Positions 12,963 through 24,145 of a stretch of 64,000 nt of DNA are shown one piece after another. Each line of letters opens with the position of its first letter. The stretch's first letter is position 1. The DNA comes from Purshia tridentata (taxonomy: Eukaryota; Streptophyta; Magnoliopsida; Rosales; Rosaceae). The position numbers and the translations under genes were made by a program. The notes beneath the pieces are model-generated. The model saw nothing but the letters and a program-made list of their open reading frames with translations. It was not told the origin of the DNA and made no database searches. The stretch spans positions 1-64,000 of the forward strand of contig QANT01000139.1 of the NCBI GenBank assembly GCA_003254885.1, read 5' to 3'.

Positions 12963-13583
12963 TGATTGATGAGCTATTGCTTTTTTTTTTTTTTTTTTTC
13001 TCTCAGTCGTGGTTTCTTTCTGGTGTCAATGGCCTATTTTCATGGAGGAATAACTCTATTTATCGTCTTCAAGAGGGAAATTTCAGTTATTTTTGTCATT
13101 TAATTCATCTGAAATTGAATTGCCAATATTTTCTAGCTGTGCTTCATATATTAGATCTTTACGTATAGTGTTCTTGCTTTTACGATATTTACTGAGTTAT
13201 TTTGCACCAGTATATTTCATGCTGATGAAAAATGTGGAAATATGGTTTCAATTCATGAGTGTTTTGGTCTGTCAATTTGGCTCTCTTTTATATCACTTTC
13301 TGGGTTGCTTTCATAATTACTGTTTTCCATATGTACCTGTTAAAACTCAGAAGATGACTTTTCACGCTGATAAATTTCAGCTAATATGATGTGCATAACG
13401 GGAATTGCAATTCATAGTTACTCTATACTTATTGTAATCAAATGCTTGATTGGTTGGTGTTTCTTTTTTGCCTTTTGCTTGCGTAAATTTCTGTATCTAT
13501 TATCCAAAAGTCACACACTAGGGTGAAATGAAAGTCATGCTTTAAATAAGAAAATATCTCACATATCCATTGTGCTACTGTAG
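11970..13583. other. VIM 3' end and PAM16 leader region
   Basis: Holds the VIM 3' UTR, with AT-rich sequence after it, then the probable PAM16 transcription start. A leader exon likely ends at about 12909 (TTCTTCCT/GTAAGC); a 43-bp CT microsatellite (12915-12957) and a T run (12971-12999) follow it inside the leader intron. No other gene is seen. Confidence 0.5.
12915..12957. repeat. CT microsatellite in PAM16 leader intron
   Basis: Pure CT repeat of about 43 bp, starting six bases into the probable leader intron. Confidence 0.85.
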
Positions 13584-13646
13584 GTTTCTCGGATCCTAAC
13601 TGTCCTCATACTAATTCTCTCAATTTTATTGGCTTCTGCTTCAGTG

Positions 13647-14958
13647 ATGGTATGTATAATACTTGGATCATAGATTTTATTTGTTTCTTTTTCAGCTTCA
13701 AGCCATCAGGCTTACTGTTATCCTCTTACCTCTTAACCTCTTAAAATAACTTTCCCTTGTGGACGCTTTATGAGATGGTTGCTACTTTCGTTTTTCTTTT
13801 TCTGCCACCTGATTCCTGTAAAAGCTGTCCATTGAATATACATACAAGACCTTTAACATCCAGCTACCAAAAATACCTGATAATATAGCTAAACATTGCA
13901 AAACATCAAAAAAAAAAATTCTTAGAAAAGATAGCATGGCAGTTCACATGAATAAAAAAGAAAGGCATATCCTGGATTTGGAGAAAACTGAAACCCGCAA
14001 TGATGCCCAAAACTGAACTTTACCCCTAAAAACACGCCAGTCCCTCACACCTATTATTTCAAATGTCCTTTCATTTTGTGCCATCGACCACCCATAAGAC
14101 AACCAACATACATACTACAATTCCACTAGAAAATTAACTTTTCTATCCTTCCAAAACCTAATTTTTCACATTCCCTACCAGAACATGAAGACATGGAGAG
14201 AATGGAATGATTCCCTGCAAAATGTCTTGCCAAGAAGAGCAGGGCTTTAGTTATTGTAAATTGTTTGAATCTGATAACTATGTAGTTAAGTTGTTATTTG
14301 TGCGTACAGGCTGCAAAAATTCTTGCCAACTTGATTGTTATGGGCTCGGGAATATTTGCCAGGGCATTGGTTCAAGCTTATCGTCAGGCACTTACGAGTA
14401 AGCTTTTTTGCAATCCCAAATTTAGCACTACAAATTTTTGGATATTTTGGCATGAACTCATATAAATCAAAAAAGTTCACGTTCTTTATGTAGTTCATGA
14501 CTAGGTTTCTTGCTGCTTTGTTGTCACAATTCTACTTGCCATCTGCGGTTTAAGATTTTTTTTTGGTATCACTGAATGTAGATGCCGCGAAGTCTGGTGT
14601 TGCTAATGAAGCAGCACAGAATATTATCAAAGCAAGCAAAATTATGGCGGAACCAGAGGCAAGGCAGGTTCTAGGTGTCACAGAGCGTGCATCATGGGAG
14701 GAGATCTTGCAGGTTTTTTAATTTATTTATTTTTCAGTTCTGTTGTTCTTGGGCATATGGATGCTAGCTCGAATCATTCTGAGAAATGTTACTTATTGAC
14801 TCCAATATCAAAACAATTCCTTCATGTAGAGATATGACAACTTGTTTGAGAAGAATGCCAAAAATGGAAGCTTTTATCTTCAGTCAAAGGTCCATAGAGC
14901 TAAAGAATGCTTAGAAGGTGTTTACGAAAAGAAGGCTCAGGGGACTACTGGTGCATAA
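13647..14958 (+). CDS. PAM16: PAM16-like subunit of the mitochondrial import motor
   Basis: J-like subunit of the presequence translocase-associated motor at the matrix face of the TIM23 channel, where it restrains the J protein PAM18 and so the mtHsp70 cycle. In Arabidopsis the orthologue is MUSE5/TXR1. Coding exons: 13647-13649 (start codon only), 14310-14397, 14582-14712, 14830-14958; 116 residues, the usual length. The body contains AAKILANLIVMGSGIFARA (membrane-contacting N terminus), AARQ-type EPEARQVLGVTERASWEEI (degenerate J domain without HPD, as in the family) and FYLQSKVHRAKECLE near the C terminus. The ATG is placed at 13647 because it sits directly before a perfect GTATGT donor and gives MAAKILANL; no ATG lies in frame directly upstream of GCTGCAAAA. 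The body is certain; the split start is inferred. Met11 is a poorer alternative. Confidence 0.88.
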
Positions 14959-16900
14959 CTTGTAGGGTCATACTATTGTTTGTTTTTGTTTATATTTTCT
15001 TGGCATTCAATGTTATCACAGCTGCGGTGTTCTTTTGGCTCTACACAAGTTATGGTAGTACAATTTGGCAGATGCCTAATGTTCCTTTGTAATTTTCATA
15101 CCAGGGGCAAATCTCACTATTTCCCCATTTATTGTGATCTTTTTATAAAGCTGTCCCTAATGCATTTGAAATGTAATTATGACCACTGTGAAGTTGTTGT
15201 GGAAACTTGACAATGTAATATGTTGGAACCAATGACCAGGGCTACTGCCTCTATTGTAGTAACTTTTATAAGCTGAATAAGATGATACCAGTCTTCAGAT
15301 ATGCCCTGTAGTCTTATTTGTTGACAGTTTATATATATATTTTCTGTGCAGTATCCCTGTTATCATTTCTTTTTTGTGTTTTTGGTGGGAGATCACATTA
15401 ACATAACATAAAGGCACAACACAGACAAACCCCAAAGTAGTGGGCCAGGGCTAGAGCAGTCCAAACTAAAGCCCAAAAATAAAAAACCAAAACAACAGAA
15501 ACTAATCAAAACGCAAACAAAACCCGTAGGCCCAAAACAAAGCAGGAAGCATTTCTTTATCCACATGGAAATGGAATGGAGCAGTTCAACACATTGGCCC
15601 CTGCATATGAAATCTGAATGGGGAAATTGGTAATTGTCTTTTAAATATTATATTCAATATTCTGAATTATTCATCGATAGATATATAATAATTAAAAATG
15701 AAAAAAAAGAAGGAAATTTCAAAGATCTAGAAGGAATAATAAAATTATTTAGTCGATGACAATTGGCCTCTGCATATGAAATCTGAATGGGGAAATTGGT
15801 AATTGTCTTTTAAATATTATATTCAATATTTTGAATTATTCATCGATAGATATATAATAATTAAAAATGAAAAAAAAGAAGGAAATTTCAAAGCTCTAGA
15901 AGGAATAATAAAATTATTTAGTCGATGACTATTTGGTTTAATGGATGACAATTAATTCTCTTTTGTCGAAAGTGTTCTTATTTCTGATAAGAGTGATGTG
16001 ATACACATAATATAAGAATTAATACATAATATGGCGTAAGAATTAATGTGTTAAGACTGTAGCAAATATATAATTTGAGTGGTAAGAATTAAGAAATGGG
16101 ATATTGATAAGGGGGTTGAATGTGGATGGAACAGGTACAGGACGGATAGCATTAGCAATAGGTCCAATACTGATAAGCAGTGAGTAGAGAATGTGATTTT
16201 AGCCGAAAAGTTTGAAAATTGTAGCCGACAAACAAAAGAACATAAGTCAGTCGTCCAGAGTGGATCCAAATCGTTTCTCACATACACTTGATACTTGGCG
16301 TGGGGACTGGAACACTCAAGTCAACCCAGCCGATTTCTTTTTGCTTCCATTGCCTTTGTTTTGGTCTCCCTCTTTATGTGGAACCTGCAACACTACTTCT
16401 CTTTTTGGTTGCTTCTACTACAATTCACATTTAGGTTCGTCTATGACAGGTCAAATTATTCCAACTTTTACTTAATTTGGAATACAAAAAGTCTTTACAA
16501 TTATAATTAATGATGTGATATTGACGACCCATTATTTACAATCTGAATTTCTTGACTAGATGTTGACATATTTCGATCGATAATTAAAGTAGTTGTCTAA
16601 TAAAATCTGATTGATTAAGCAAGGTAGGTTTTGGGTTGGGCCATTGGAGTAGTTGCCAAAAGCACCTACGTAACAAAATCGAGTAACGTTCCACTGGGCT
16701 AAGTCACAGGATTTATTCCTTCTGTTGACCGTTGAGACTTGAGAGCTAGTTTTATCGTTGTCACAGGAAAAATGTGTTTATATAATGAAATTTTAATTAA
16801 AAATTGGTCTTAATTATAAACTTATTAAAGAAAAATAGTGAAATATATATATAATATCATGTATTCATGTTGAGGGGCGGTGAGATTGTTCATACAGCTG
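14959..16900. other. Spacer with tandem repeat, no gene seen
   Basis: After the PAM16 3' UTR the sequence is AT-rich. A 169-bp tandem duplication lies at 15593-15930. I see no convincing coding exon. Open frames near 16051-16510 lack family resemblance and normal codon use. Confidence 0.55.
15593..15930. repeat. 169-bp direct tandem duplication
   Basis: Copies 15593-15761 and 15762-15930, both running from ATTGGCC(C/T)CTGCATATGAAA to TTATTTAGTCGATGAC. Only a few single-base differences, so it is recent. Noncoding. Confidence 0.9.
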
Positions 16901-16911
16901 GTATATAGATA

Positions 16912-17638
16912 TGGGCGGTCATATCGATAGATAGATACTTCAAAGTCAGCTATATAGCAATGGTCATGTTTGAGCTCAATTATTGTCACTCACTGCCGAA
17001 TTCGATGACCATGTTGACTGTAGTAATTCACATCTGAAATTTAATTTCCGTTATGTCTATATATCGAACCAGTTAAGATTCGATCTGCAACTCCTTTTCA
17101 AATATAAATACAAATTAGCTTTTGATATAACCAGAAAATTTTGTGGGTTTATACCAATCGATATACGAAATGGTCCTACGCAAAGTACTATAAATCTGGC
17201 GGGACTGCCTCATTTGCATGCATATGTGAAACGCCGACCCCAGATCTCAAGGTACATTTTCAGATCTCCTAGCTACTTAGTCAGGCATGCCTCTTCTTTT
17301 TATTTTCTCGAAGCTTTTTCAACAATGTTCTAAACAACGTTGCACACTAAAGCTTGCACGTTCTAAACATGCATGGGAATATATACCACTTTTTTGTCCA
17401 TCTAAAAATATCATCAAATTAACACTTGCTGATTATGATATACTCTAAACTTTAGCAAACTTTTCTTTTCTTCCTTTTCTTCTTTTTGATCTGAACCTTA
17501 AGAAAACATCGAGAACAATGGGTTTTAATCAAGTACAAATTACAGAATATTAACGAATTAAAAAGAAAGAAAATCACACATCAAAATCGTTTGATCCCTG
17601 ATAGAGTTCACTAGCTACATATCGATCATCTGGAGTGA
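16912..17638. repeat. 3' flank shared by the two ERF genes
   Basis: Downstream of the first ERF gene lie GGGCGGTCA (about 16912), GCCGAATTCGATGACCAT (about 16994) and CTCTAAACTTTAGCAAACTTT (about 17444). The second ERF gene has the counterparts GGGCGGTCA (about 22222), GCCGAATTCAATGACCAT (about 22258) and CTCTAAAGTTTAACAAACTTT (about 22500) in the same order. The duplication that made the pair therefore reached at least 0.4-0.7 kb past the stop codons. Confidence 0.65.
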
Positions 17639-18634
17639 CTAGATAGCATCAAAGTCTCTCCTATACTTATTAGGAGGACCAGAATTCGGAGACGAACCGA
17701 ACTGCATTGTTAACATCTCTTCATCTTGATCTTCTTGTTGCTGCTGCAGTTGTTGTTGTTGGGATGGCATGGAAGACGAGGAAGATGATAAAATCTGCGA
17801 AACAAATCTCTCTTGTCCCTTGTTACTTGATAATTGTGCATAATCAAACACACTGGGATATGTTGGTAAGTGAGAATTAGTGTTGGGGACAAGAGGGCCA
17901 TGATGATGATTTTGAACTCTTTCAATATCCGTATTAATGGTATTCAATTCTTGGTGAGTACTACTACTACTACTACTACTACTACTAATTGTATTGTTAC
18001 CAAATTGATGAGTTAATGTAATTGTGCCTTGTTGAACTCTTTCCGGGAAGTTGAGCTTGGCTTTGCTTCCTTTGAACCTCAGAGCTGCTTCATCATAAGC
18101 CACTGCTGCAGCCTCAGCTGTGTCGAAAGTTCCAAGCCACACTCGGGCTGCCTTCTGCGGATCACGAATCTCCGCCGCCCACTTTCCCCATGGCCTCCGC
18201 CTCACTCCTCTGTAGTGTTGTCTCCTCACATTCCCTTCACACACGTACTACACATATTAGTTTGGATTCGATACAACAAGAAACATTTTTTGCAACCAAA
18301 AATATAATAACCAGCTACATCAATATATAGATGGGAGACTATAGGTTTAAGTAATATCACTACAGGGATCACTAGATTAGTTGAACACCTTATCTGTGTG
18401 GCAGTTAATGTGGATAAAAAATATTATTAAACTAAAATGTCACTTGTATATATATAACCTCCTCTTCTTATTGTTAGTTCAAATTGCAAAAACAAAAGAA
18501 ATTTAAGCAAGATGTATGTTTTTTTTTTGGCCAGGTAAGAAATATATATGCTGAAATAAGGAATCCCATATGAACTTTAAGTAATTTTTACAACAAACCC
18601 TAAATCCCTGATTAGAAGTGGAGATCGAGTGTAG

Positions 18635-18674
<40 letters not shown>

Positions 18675-19073
18675 GCATCTAATTAGAAGTGGAGATCGAG
18701 TGTAGATGTATATATATATATATATATTTATATGCATCTAGATCTTCAAATATCGATATCCTTCCTACGATTAAGAGCAATAGTGATCAGCATAATTGTC
18801 GCTAGCAAATATATATATATATACAATACCTTGATCTTGAAGTAGTGGTTGAGATTGCTCATGACTTTGCGTTGGAGTGGATTGTGATGAGGTGATTAAT
18901 GGGTTTGCATGCACTTGAAGTGAGGTTTGGTCACTGTTTCCAATGACTTGAGCTAGAGCTGAAACCATGACCGAAATGTCTTGTTGAGACCGATTTGAGT
19001 AAACAGGAAACATATGATCTTCCTCTTTCTCCTCCGGTGATTCATCGCAAGGAAGTCGCCTCTTTCCATGCAT
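17639..19073 (-). CDS. AP2/ERF transcription factor, group X (ERF113/114-like), copy A
   Basis: Nuclear DNA-binding regulator. Group X members (RAP2.6L, ERF114, ERF115, ABR1) act in wounding, regeneration, ABA and stress responses. Two exons on the minus strand, 19073-18830 and 18234-17639, with the intron inside a Gly codon; 279 residues. The N terminus [12 protein letters not shown] with an acidic run and the block [10 protein letters not shown] are group X hallmarks. The AP2 domain, about 88-146, has [39 protein letters not shown] and [14 protein letters not shown], with the Ala and Asp typical of ERF rather than DREB proteins. The C-terminal half is low-complexity: a Ser run encoded by an AGT repeat and a Gln-rich stretch near the end. 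Its tandem paralogue lies 5 kb away on the same strand. A decayed MITE sits about 320 bp upstream of the ATG. Confidence 0.93.
18611..18740. repeat. 71-bp duplication with TA microsatellites in ERF copy A intron
   Basis: ATTAGAAGTGGAGATCGAGT followed by GTAGATG, a TA run and TTATATGCATCTA occurs at 18611 and again at 18682. The copies differ mainly in the length of the TA run (about 18644-18668 and 18711-18726). Confidence 0.8.
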
Positions 19074-19396
19074 GTCTATTGGGATCCACTTTAATTATGA
19101 CCTAGCTTGTCGATCGATCTATTGATATCAATTTTGATTAAATCATCAAACTAGGCAGAAGCAGCTTATAAAAATCAACAGCTTAATTATAAGGGTACAC
19201 GAAATATAGATCAAGATCCAGAGAAGACAGAAGAGAAAGAAAGAAATGAGAGGACAAGCTAGAAGATGAGGCAGAGAGGAACAGATGGAGGTGGGAGATA
19301 GGGTTTAATTTGCTACAGGACATGTTTATATATACATATATATATATATATATGTACATATTTCGTGTTTATGGTGTGAACATCTGAGAGATAGTT

Positions 19397-19679
19397 GAAC
19401 AAACAATTGGTCGTCCAATATTCTAATAAATTTTTATTTATTTATTAAAATTAACTTTTATTCATTTAATCAGAAATTATTTATTTTTTCTATATAATTG
19501 ACAATAATTGTATAACCAAATGATTTCTGATTGAATTGATTTTTTACATAATTGATTTATATATAATAAGTAATTTAAAATGTAAACAGTTCTGATCATG
19601 CATCGGCATTGTTGAAATTGCAATTTAAAGAGATGGAGTGACTTTGAGGTACTCCCAAGGGATGACCCAAATATTGTTC
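19397..19679. mobile_element. Decayed MITE, same family as 25460-25820
   Basis: The right arm (about 19455-19679) matches the right half of the element at 25460-25820 nearly base for base over long blocks: CTATATAATTGACAATAATT, ATAACCAAATGATTT, TTGATTTTTTACATAATTGAT, AATGTAAACAGTTCTGAT, and the end GATGACCCAAATATTGTTC. The left end GAACAAACAATTGGTCGTCC at 19397 resembles the expected inverted terminus, but most of the left arm is missing or diverged. Flanking 9-mers do not match, so the target duplication has decayed or a flank was lost. It lies in the presumed promoter of ERF copy A. Confidence 0.7.
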
Positions 19680-21020
19680 TTTAAGATATATACAAAGCAT
19701 TCCTTCCAAGTTCCAATTATATATTTTCCAAATTTTCTCACTTATAAATTGAAAATTCTGTTGGGTTCTAGCATGTTTTTTGGACATATGTCATATAAAT
19801 ATTCATGTTTGGGTTAATTAGAATAATTCCAAATTGTAGTAGACAAATTTTGTGTATAATTTTTCGTGGCATATTTGTTATTATTATTATTGTTCTTTGT
19901 TTTCATGAAGATCTGAACCTAGGGTTTATCATATAATTACTCGCACTCTAGTACTCATAATTAGTGCCTCGTACAATTTGGTTAAGGCTCATTATCATAC
20001 CTAGCTAGTTTTTTTAAATATAGAGATGCAAAACATAATTAGTGGATTCAAAAATTTACGTAGTTATTTGAGTGAACCTAATCTTTAATGCATTATCTTT
20101 TATCTATCTCTTAATTTGAGTCTATCATGACTTTAAAGCGTAAATGAAAACATAATTAATGTAGCATCTAAACAGCCTATAAATTAATCATTAATAATTA
20201 GTTTGACGAGTTGCCGTATTTATTGTTAGTTGTTTTTCGTTACAAAGAGGTACGTGTAGCTAGCATGGTCCATGGAAATGCTGGAGATTAAATGTAGATA
20301 TAAATTATAATATGGGTTTATTTGGACAATTAAATGTAGATTACTGTAGTATGCTAATTGTTAATTAATTAAATGGGCCGGGCTTGCAGACCATACATAT
20401 CCGTTTATGATCTTTCTAGATTGGGCTTTGAGTTGTTGACGTCGATGAAGGTGGGCTTAATCTAGGTCCATGAAGGTGGGTTTATTAAGACTTCTATATA
20501 CATAGGTCAAGTATTATGATTGATATTGGAATTAATTAAGCAGGTTAAGGAATTAAAAGCCGTAAAGATTGACAAACGGAACCGACAGATCGATCCAACC
20601 TCGTAACTTAAAAGGTCGATGTCTAGAAGAAGTGAGATAATACAAAATATGGGTCTGAGGAGTCTGACCTAGACGGATGGCGCAAAGTGAGTGGGACTAC
20701 TCGGTCCTATTACACACGTACGTACACTACTATTACGTAGGAGTAGCATCGTGCATGCAACGCAGCTCACACGGCAATTGAATTCATAAGCCATTAATTA
20801 AGGACAAAGTTAGATAATATAGGACTACTACTACGTCTAGAAGCTATCCAAAATTATAGCACTTTAGCTAGTTCTTGTCACTTGAGGTAAACCGGTCCCA
20901 ACCGATCACAATTAATTGTAACCACCACCACCACCACCACGTACGTACCAATGGGGTCTCCTTCTAGTTCTAGTATTTCTTTGACTATATATTCATAGGT
21001 AACCTTGCATATATATTGAT
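19680..21020. other. Spacer between the ERF paralogues, first part
   Basis: AT-rich, no gene seen. It contains a short ACC repeat at about 20921-20938. Many short open frames have no support. Confidence 0.55.
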
Positions 21021-21489
21021 TGTTGTGGGCGACGGAATTATCTGGGCCCGAGATCAAGAAACGACCAGGCCCAGTCCAAAGAAAAGTCAGAATAAGAGGT
21101 GAACCCCAAAAGGCTAAAAGAGGCTAAGGTCCAAAAGTGAAAACGGTAACATCATTAATCATAAACAAAACAGTTCATTATCCCTATTTTAATTACCCAC
21201 GTACCAAAATGAAGGCTCCAACCATCAAATATATTAAAGAGGTATAACGGGAAGAAAGGGCGCAAAGGTAGGAAATAACGGAAAAATTATTCTACTATAA
21301 AAGTAGCATACCTCCATGCAAAAGGGGGATCGAAACTAAGAAGAAAATAAACACTGAAAAACATATTGAATTTTTGCTCATTTTAGTATCGGAGTGTCAT
21401 TACAGGTACACCCTTTGAGAAAATCTCAACAACTCGAAGAATAGAAACTTGGAAGGAGGCGCGACAGTCGAGTGGAAGGCTTTAGGTGA
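21021..21489 (+). mobile_element. Putative solo LTR of a Ty3/gypsy-type retrotransposon (fossil)
   Basis: A 469-bp stretch with LTR-like parts in order: a TGTTG start at 21021, a TATAAAAG promoter-like motif near 21296, then a segment near 21385-21412 (TTTTAGTATCGGAGTGTC, CAGGTACACC) closely resembling the R/U5 region common in plant gypsy LTRs. The 5-bp direct repeat TTGAT flanks it at 21016-21020 and 21490-21494, as a target duplication would. No internal coding region, primer-binding site or second LTR is seen, so a solo LTR left by recombination is the likeliest reading. Family beyond Ty3/gypsy and age are uncertain. Confidence 0.5.
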
Positions 21490-21494
21490 TTGAT

Positions 21495-22220
21495 TCATTG
21501 TTGTTTGTTAAAATTAGGCCTAACGAGAATTTTAGCATCAACAATTGTGATATCAATTTTGGGTACTGTACCTTCACTGTTCTTGACTGTAGGTAAATCC
21601 ATCCATCGGTCAAAAGCATATATATATAATCATCTTAATCCAACTTGCATGAGGTACTCACAAGTTGGCTCCGATGATTATCCAAATTATTGAATTTGCA
21701 ATGTTAGGTTGCTTTCCACTTAAACTTTTTAACTTTTCTTTTGGGCTGGGTTCTTTGTTTTGCCACAATTAAATTGCATGTACCGTACGTTTGCGGTAAT
21801 TCTTTTCACACTCTTGTGCACCCAAATCAACCTGAGCTGTTAATAAACAAGCCTCCTTTGAAAATATAGAATAAATTAAAGGTTCATGTATAATCCTTGA
21901 CTAAGTCCAAGAGTTAATTAAACATTTGTTTTTCGGCTACTAGCTAATTAAATATTAACTATTAATTAAAGAGTACTGTACCAGGTCTTATCATCAGGTT
22001 TCTTTTTATTGTTTAAATTAATGAAACCGTGTGACACTATTTAATTATATATATAATAATTAAATTGTATCCACGGTAAAGTATAGTTTGATATATATAT
22101 GCAGCCTGGTTTAGGGGATCGATATACTCAAACCTAATAAAGCATGCATGGAACGTGCCAAATGTAGGTCGCAGCAGCAATATAATTACCCTTTCTGAAA
22201 CTATAATCATGTCAAAGATT
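21495..22220. other. Spacer between the ERF paralogues, second part
   Basis: AT-rich; no gene recognised. It runs into the duplicated 3' flank of ERF copy B at about 22222. Confidence 0.5.
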
Positions 22221-22622
22221 TGGGCGGTCAGGCTGACTAGGTAATTTGTCATTTACAGCCGAATTCAATGACCATATGAGTCATGTCATGTGGCATATAT
22301 GCATATCTATTGATATTATACCAAGTTAATTTGAATTTAAGACTTTGTTCTATTAATTATACCTATCTGTAATTGAGTGGATCGAACTGGCCGGCCTGGC
22401 TAGCAAGTATATATGTACGTACTTTTAATATCGATCTTAGCCTCTTATAGGCAGCAGCTGCTTGGATAATTATTAATTGATAGGAACAATTCTTATTACT
22501 CTAAAGTTTAACAAACTTTATTTGATGACAAAACCAAATTAAGGGTACGTGTCTAATTATTCAAGAAGAGAAACAGTATATAATTGGAGTACTACTCAAT
22601 TTTTCAATATTCATTCGATCCG

Positions 22623-24064
22623 CTAGCTGTCCGAGTGTTTCCTATTCTTAGGAGGATTTGAAGCAGCAGTCGAAGAAGTAGAAGAACCAAACCGCGGCAT
22701 AGAAAAGCTGCTTAAGGGCTGTTGCTCTTCTTCTTGTACCTGAGATGGTACATGGAAAGTTGATGATGATGATAATAAAGTCTGGGAAACAAATCTTTGG
22801 TCTCTCTGATTATAAAGATTTGGTGCATCGTAATTTATGCCATCGTTACCACCCCGAAAATATTGTGCATATTGATCAGCTGTGACATTAATATTGGGGT
22901 GTGCCTGCAGTTGATATTGATGATGATGATAAGGCTGATGAGCAGGAGGAGTAGTAGCAACCTGGTCTTGTTGAGTAGTAGTTATTGTGCCATATTGATG
23001 AGTTAATGTAGTTGTGCCTTGTTGAACTCTTTCCGGGAAGTTGAGCTTGGCTTTGCTTCCTTTGAACCTCAGAGCTGCTTCGTCGTAAGCAAGTGCTGCT
23101 GCCTCCGCCGTTTCGAAAGTGCCTAGCCACACTCGGGCTGCCTTCTTTGGATCACGAATCTCCGCCGCCCATTTTCCCCATGGTCTCTGCCTCACTCCTC
23201 TATAGTGTCTTCTCCTCACAACATTCCCTATTCATTCTCACACATTCATCAGATAGTCTTTAGTAGTTAGTACACATCAATATATCTTACGTTCTTTGCT
23301 AGAAATTAAAGAAAAATGCATATGTGATATCACACATTCGATCAAACATCGAGTGCTATTACAAGTAGAATATGCATCATTACAATTTGATATTTCATAA
23401 TATAACATGTTAGACTATACCATAGTAATAATTTCATTTTAAAAGGAAATCATAATAATTAGGGCACCGATTAAGAGAGATGATAGTATTGATTGATCGT
23501 GATGGGTCGTGATGGGTCGTGATGGGTTTTTCTACACAACGCCAAACGCATGTTGTACGTTGCTTTGCAGGTACAAACATTGATCAAAACTACTCAGAAA
23601 CATCATATTATAATTAAGTTAACATATATATATGGAAAAGCACAACTTGTAATAAGCATTATTAAAGTGCATATAGATCCATATGAGTACTAAATCCACA
23701 CAGCAGACCTAGCTAGCTAGATCAATTATATGTACTATATATATATATAATAATCATCCCCGGTTCAACTAAATAATTAAAAAGGTGATCGATCTGAAAT
23801 TTAGGTGCTTGTATTAAAGGTTAATGGTACATAAAATTAACCTTGATCTTGAGGCTGTTGATGAGACTGGTCAAGTTCCATGGCGGTGGAGGACTGCGGG
23901 GTTATGATCAATGGGTTGTTGGGGGGGACTTGATGATGATGATGATGATGAAGTGGGATGTTTTGGTTAGTGCTTCCAATAACTTGAGATAGAGCAGACA
24001 CCATGGCAGACATCTCTTGTTGAGATCGAGCTGATGAGAAAAAGTACGGCGGTGGGTAGATCAT
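22623..24064 (-). CDS. AP2/ERF transcription factor, group X (ERF113/114-like), copy B
   Basis: Tandem paralogue of the gene at 17639-19073. Exon 2 is 23227-22623; exon 1 ends at 23842; the intron again splits a Gly codon. The AP2 domain is intact ([54 protein letters not shown]). Exon 1 keeps [15 protein letters not shown] and has a six-His run from a GAT repeat. The start is odd. The conserved group X N terminus is still readable (HGKRPFPCDES), but the in-frame ATG that precedes it in copy A is absent: the frame reads AAC-CAT-GGG-AAG with a stop nine codons before the CAT. The first in-frame ATG is at 24064 (MIYPPPYFF), giving 275 residues without the conserved N-terminal motif. A non-ATG start at 24145 (GTG) would give 302. 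I chose 24064 as the conservative call. Confidence 0.85.
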
Positions 24065-24132
24065 TTGATGATCATCATGATTCTCCTCCTCTTTCGCCTC
24101 CGATTCATCACAAGGAAAGGGCCTCTTCCCAT
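24061..24132 (-). other. 23-codon uORF overlapping the ERF copy B start as ATGA
   Basis: The ATG of the former CATGGGAAGAGG block is in the +1 frame. It opens 23 codons (MGRGPFLVMNRRRKRRRIMM and three more) and stops at a TGA that shares ATGA with the in-frame ATG at 24064. This could couple termination to reinitiation or simply repress the main frame. Confidence 0.5.
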
Positions 24133-24145
24133 GGTTTCGATCCAC

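Noticed and set aside
15380-15545. Possible LINE 3' end or antisense gene fragment after PAM16
   Set aside because: The A-rich, AAAGCCCAAAA-like composition is suggestive, but there is no poly-A end, target duplication or readable reverse transcriptase.
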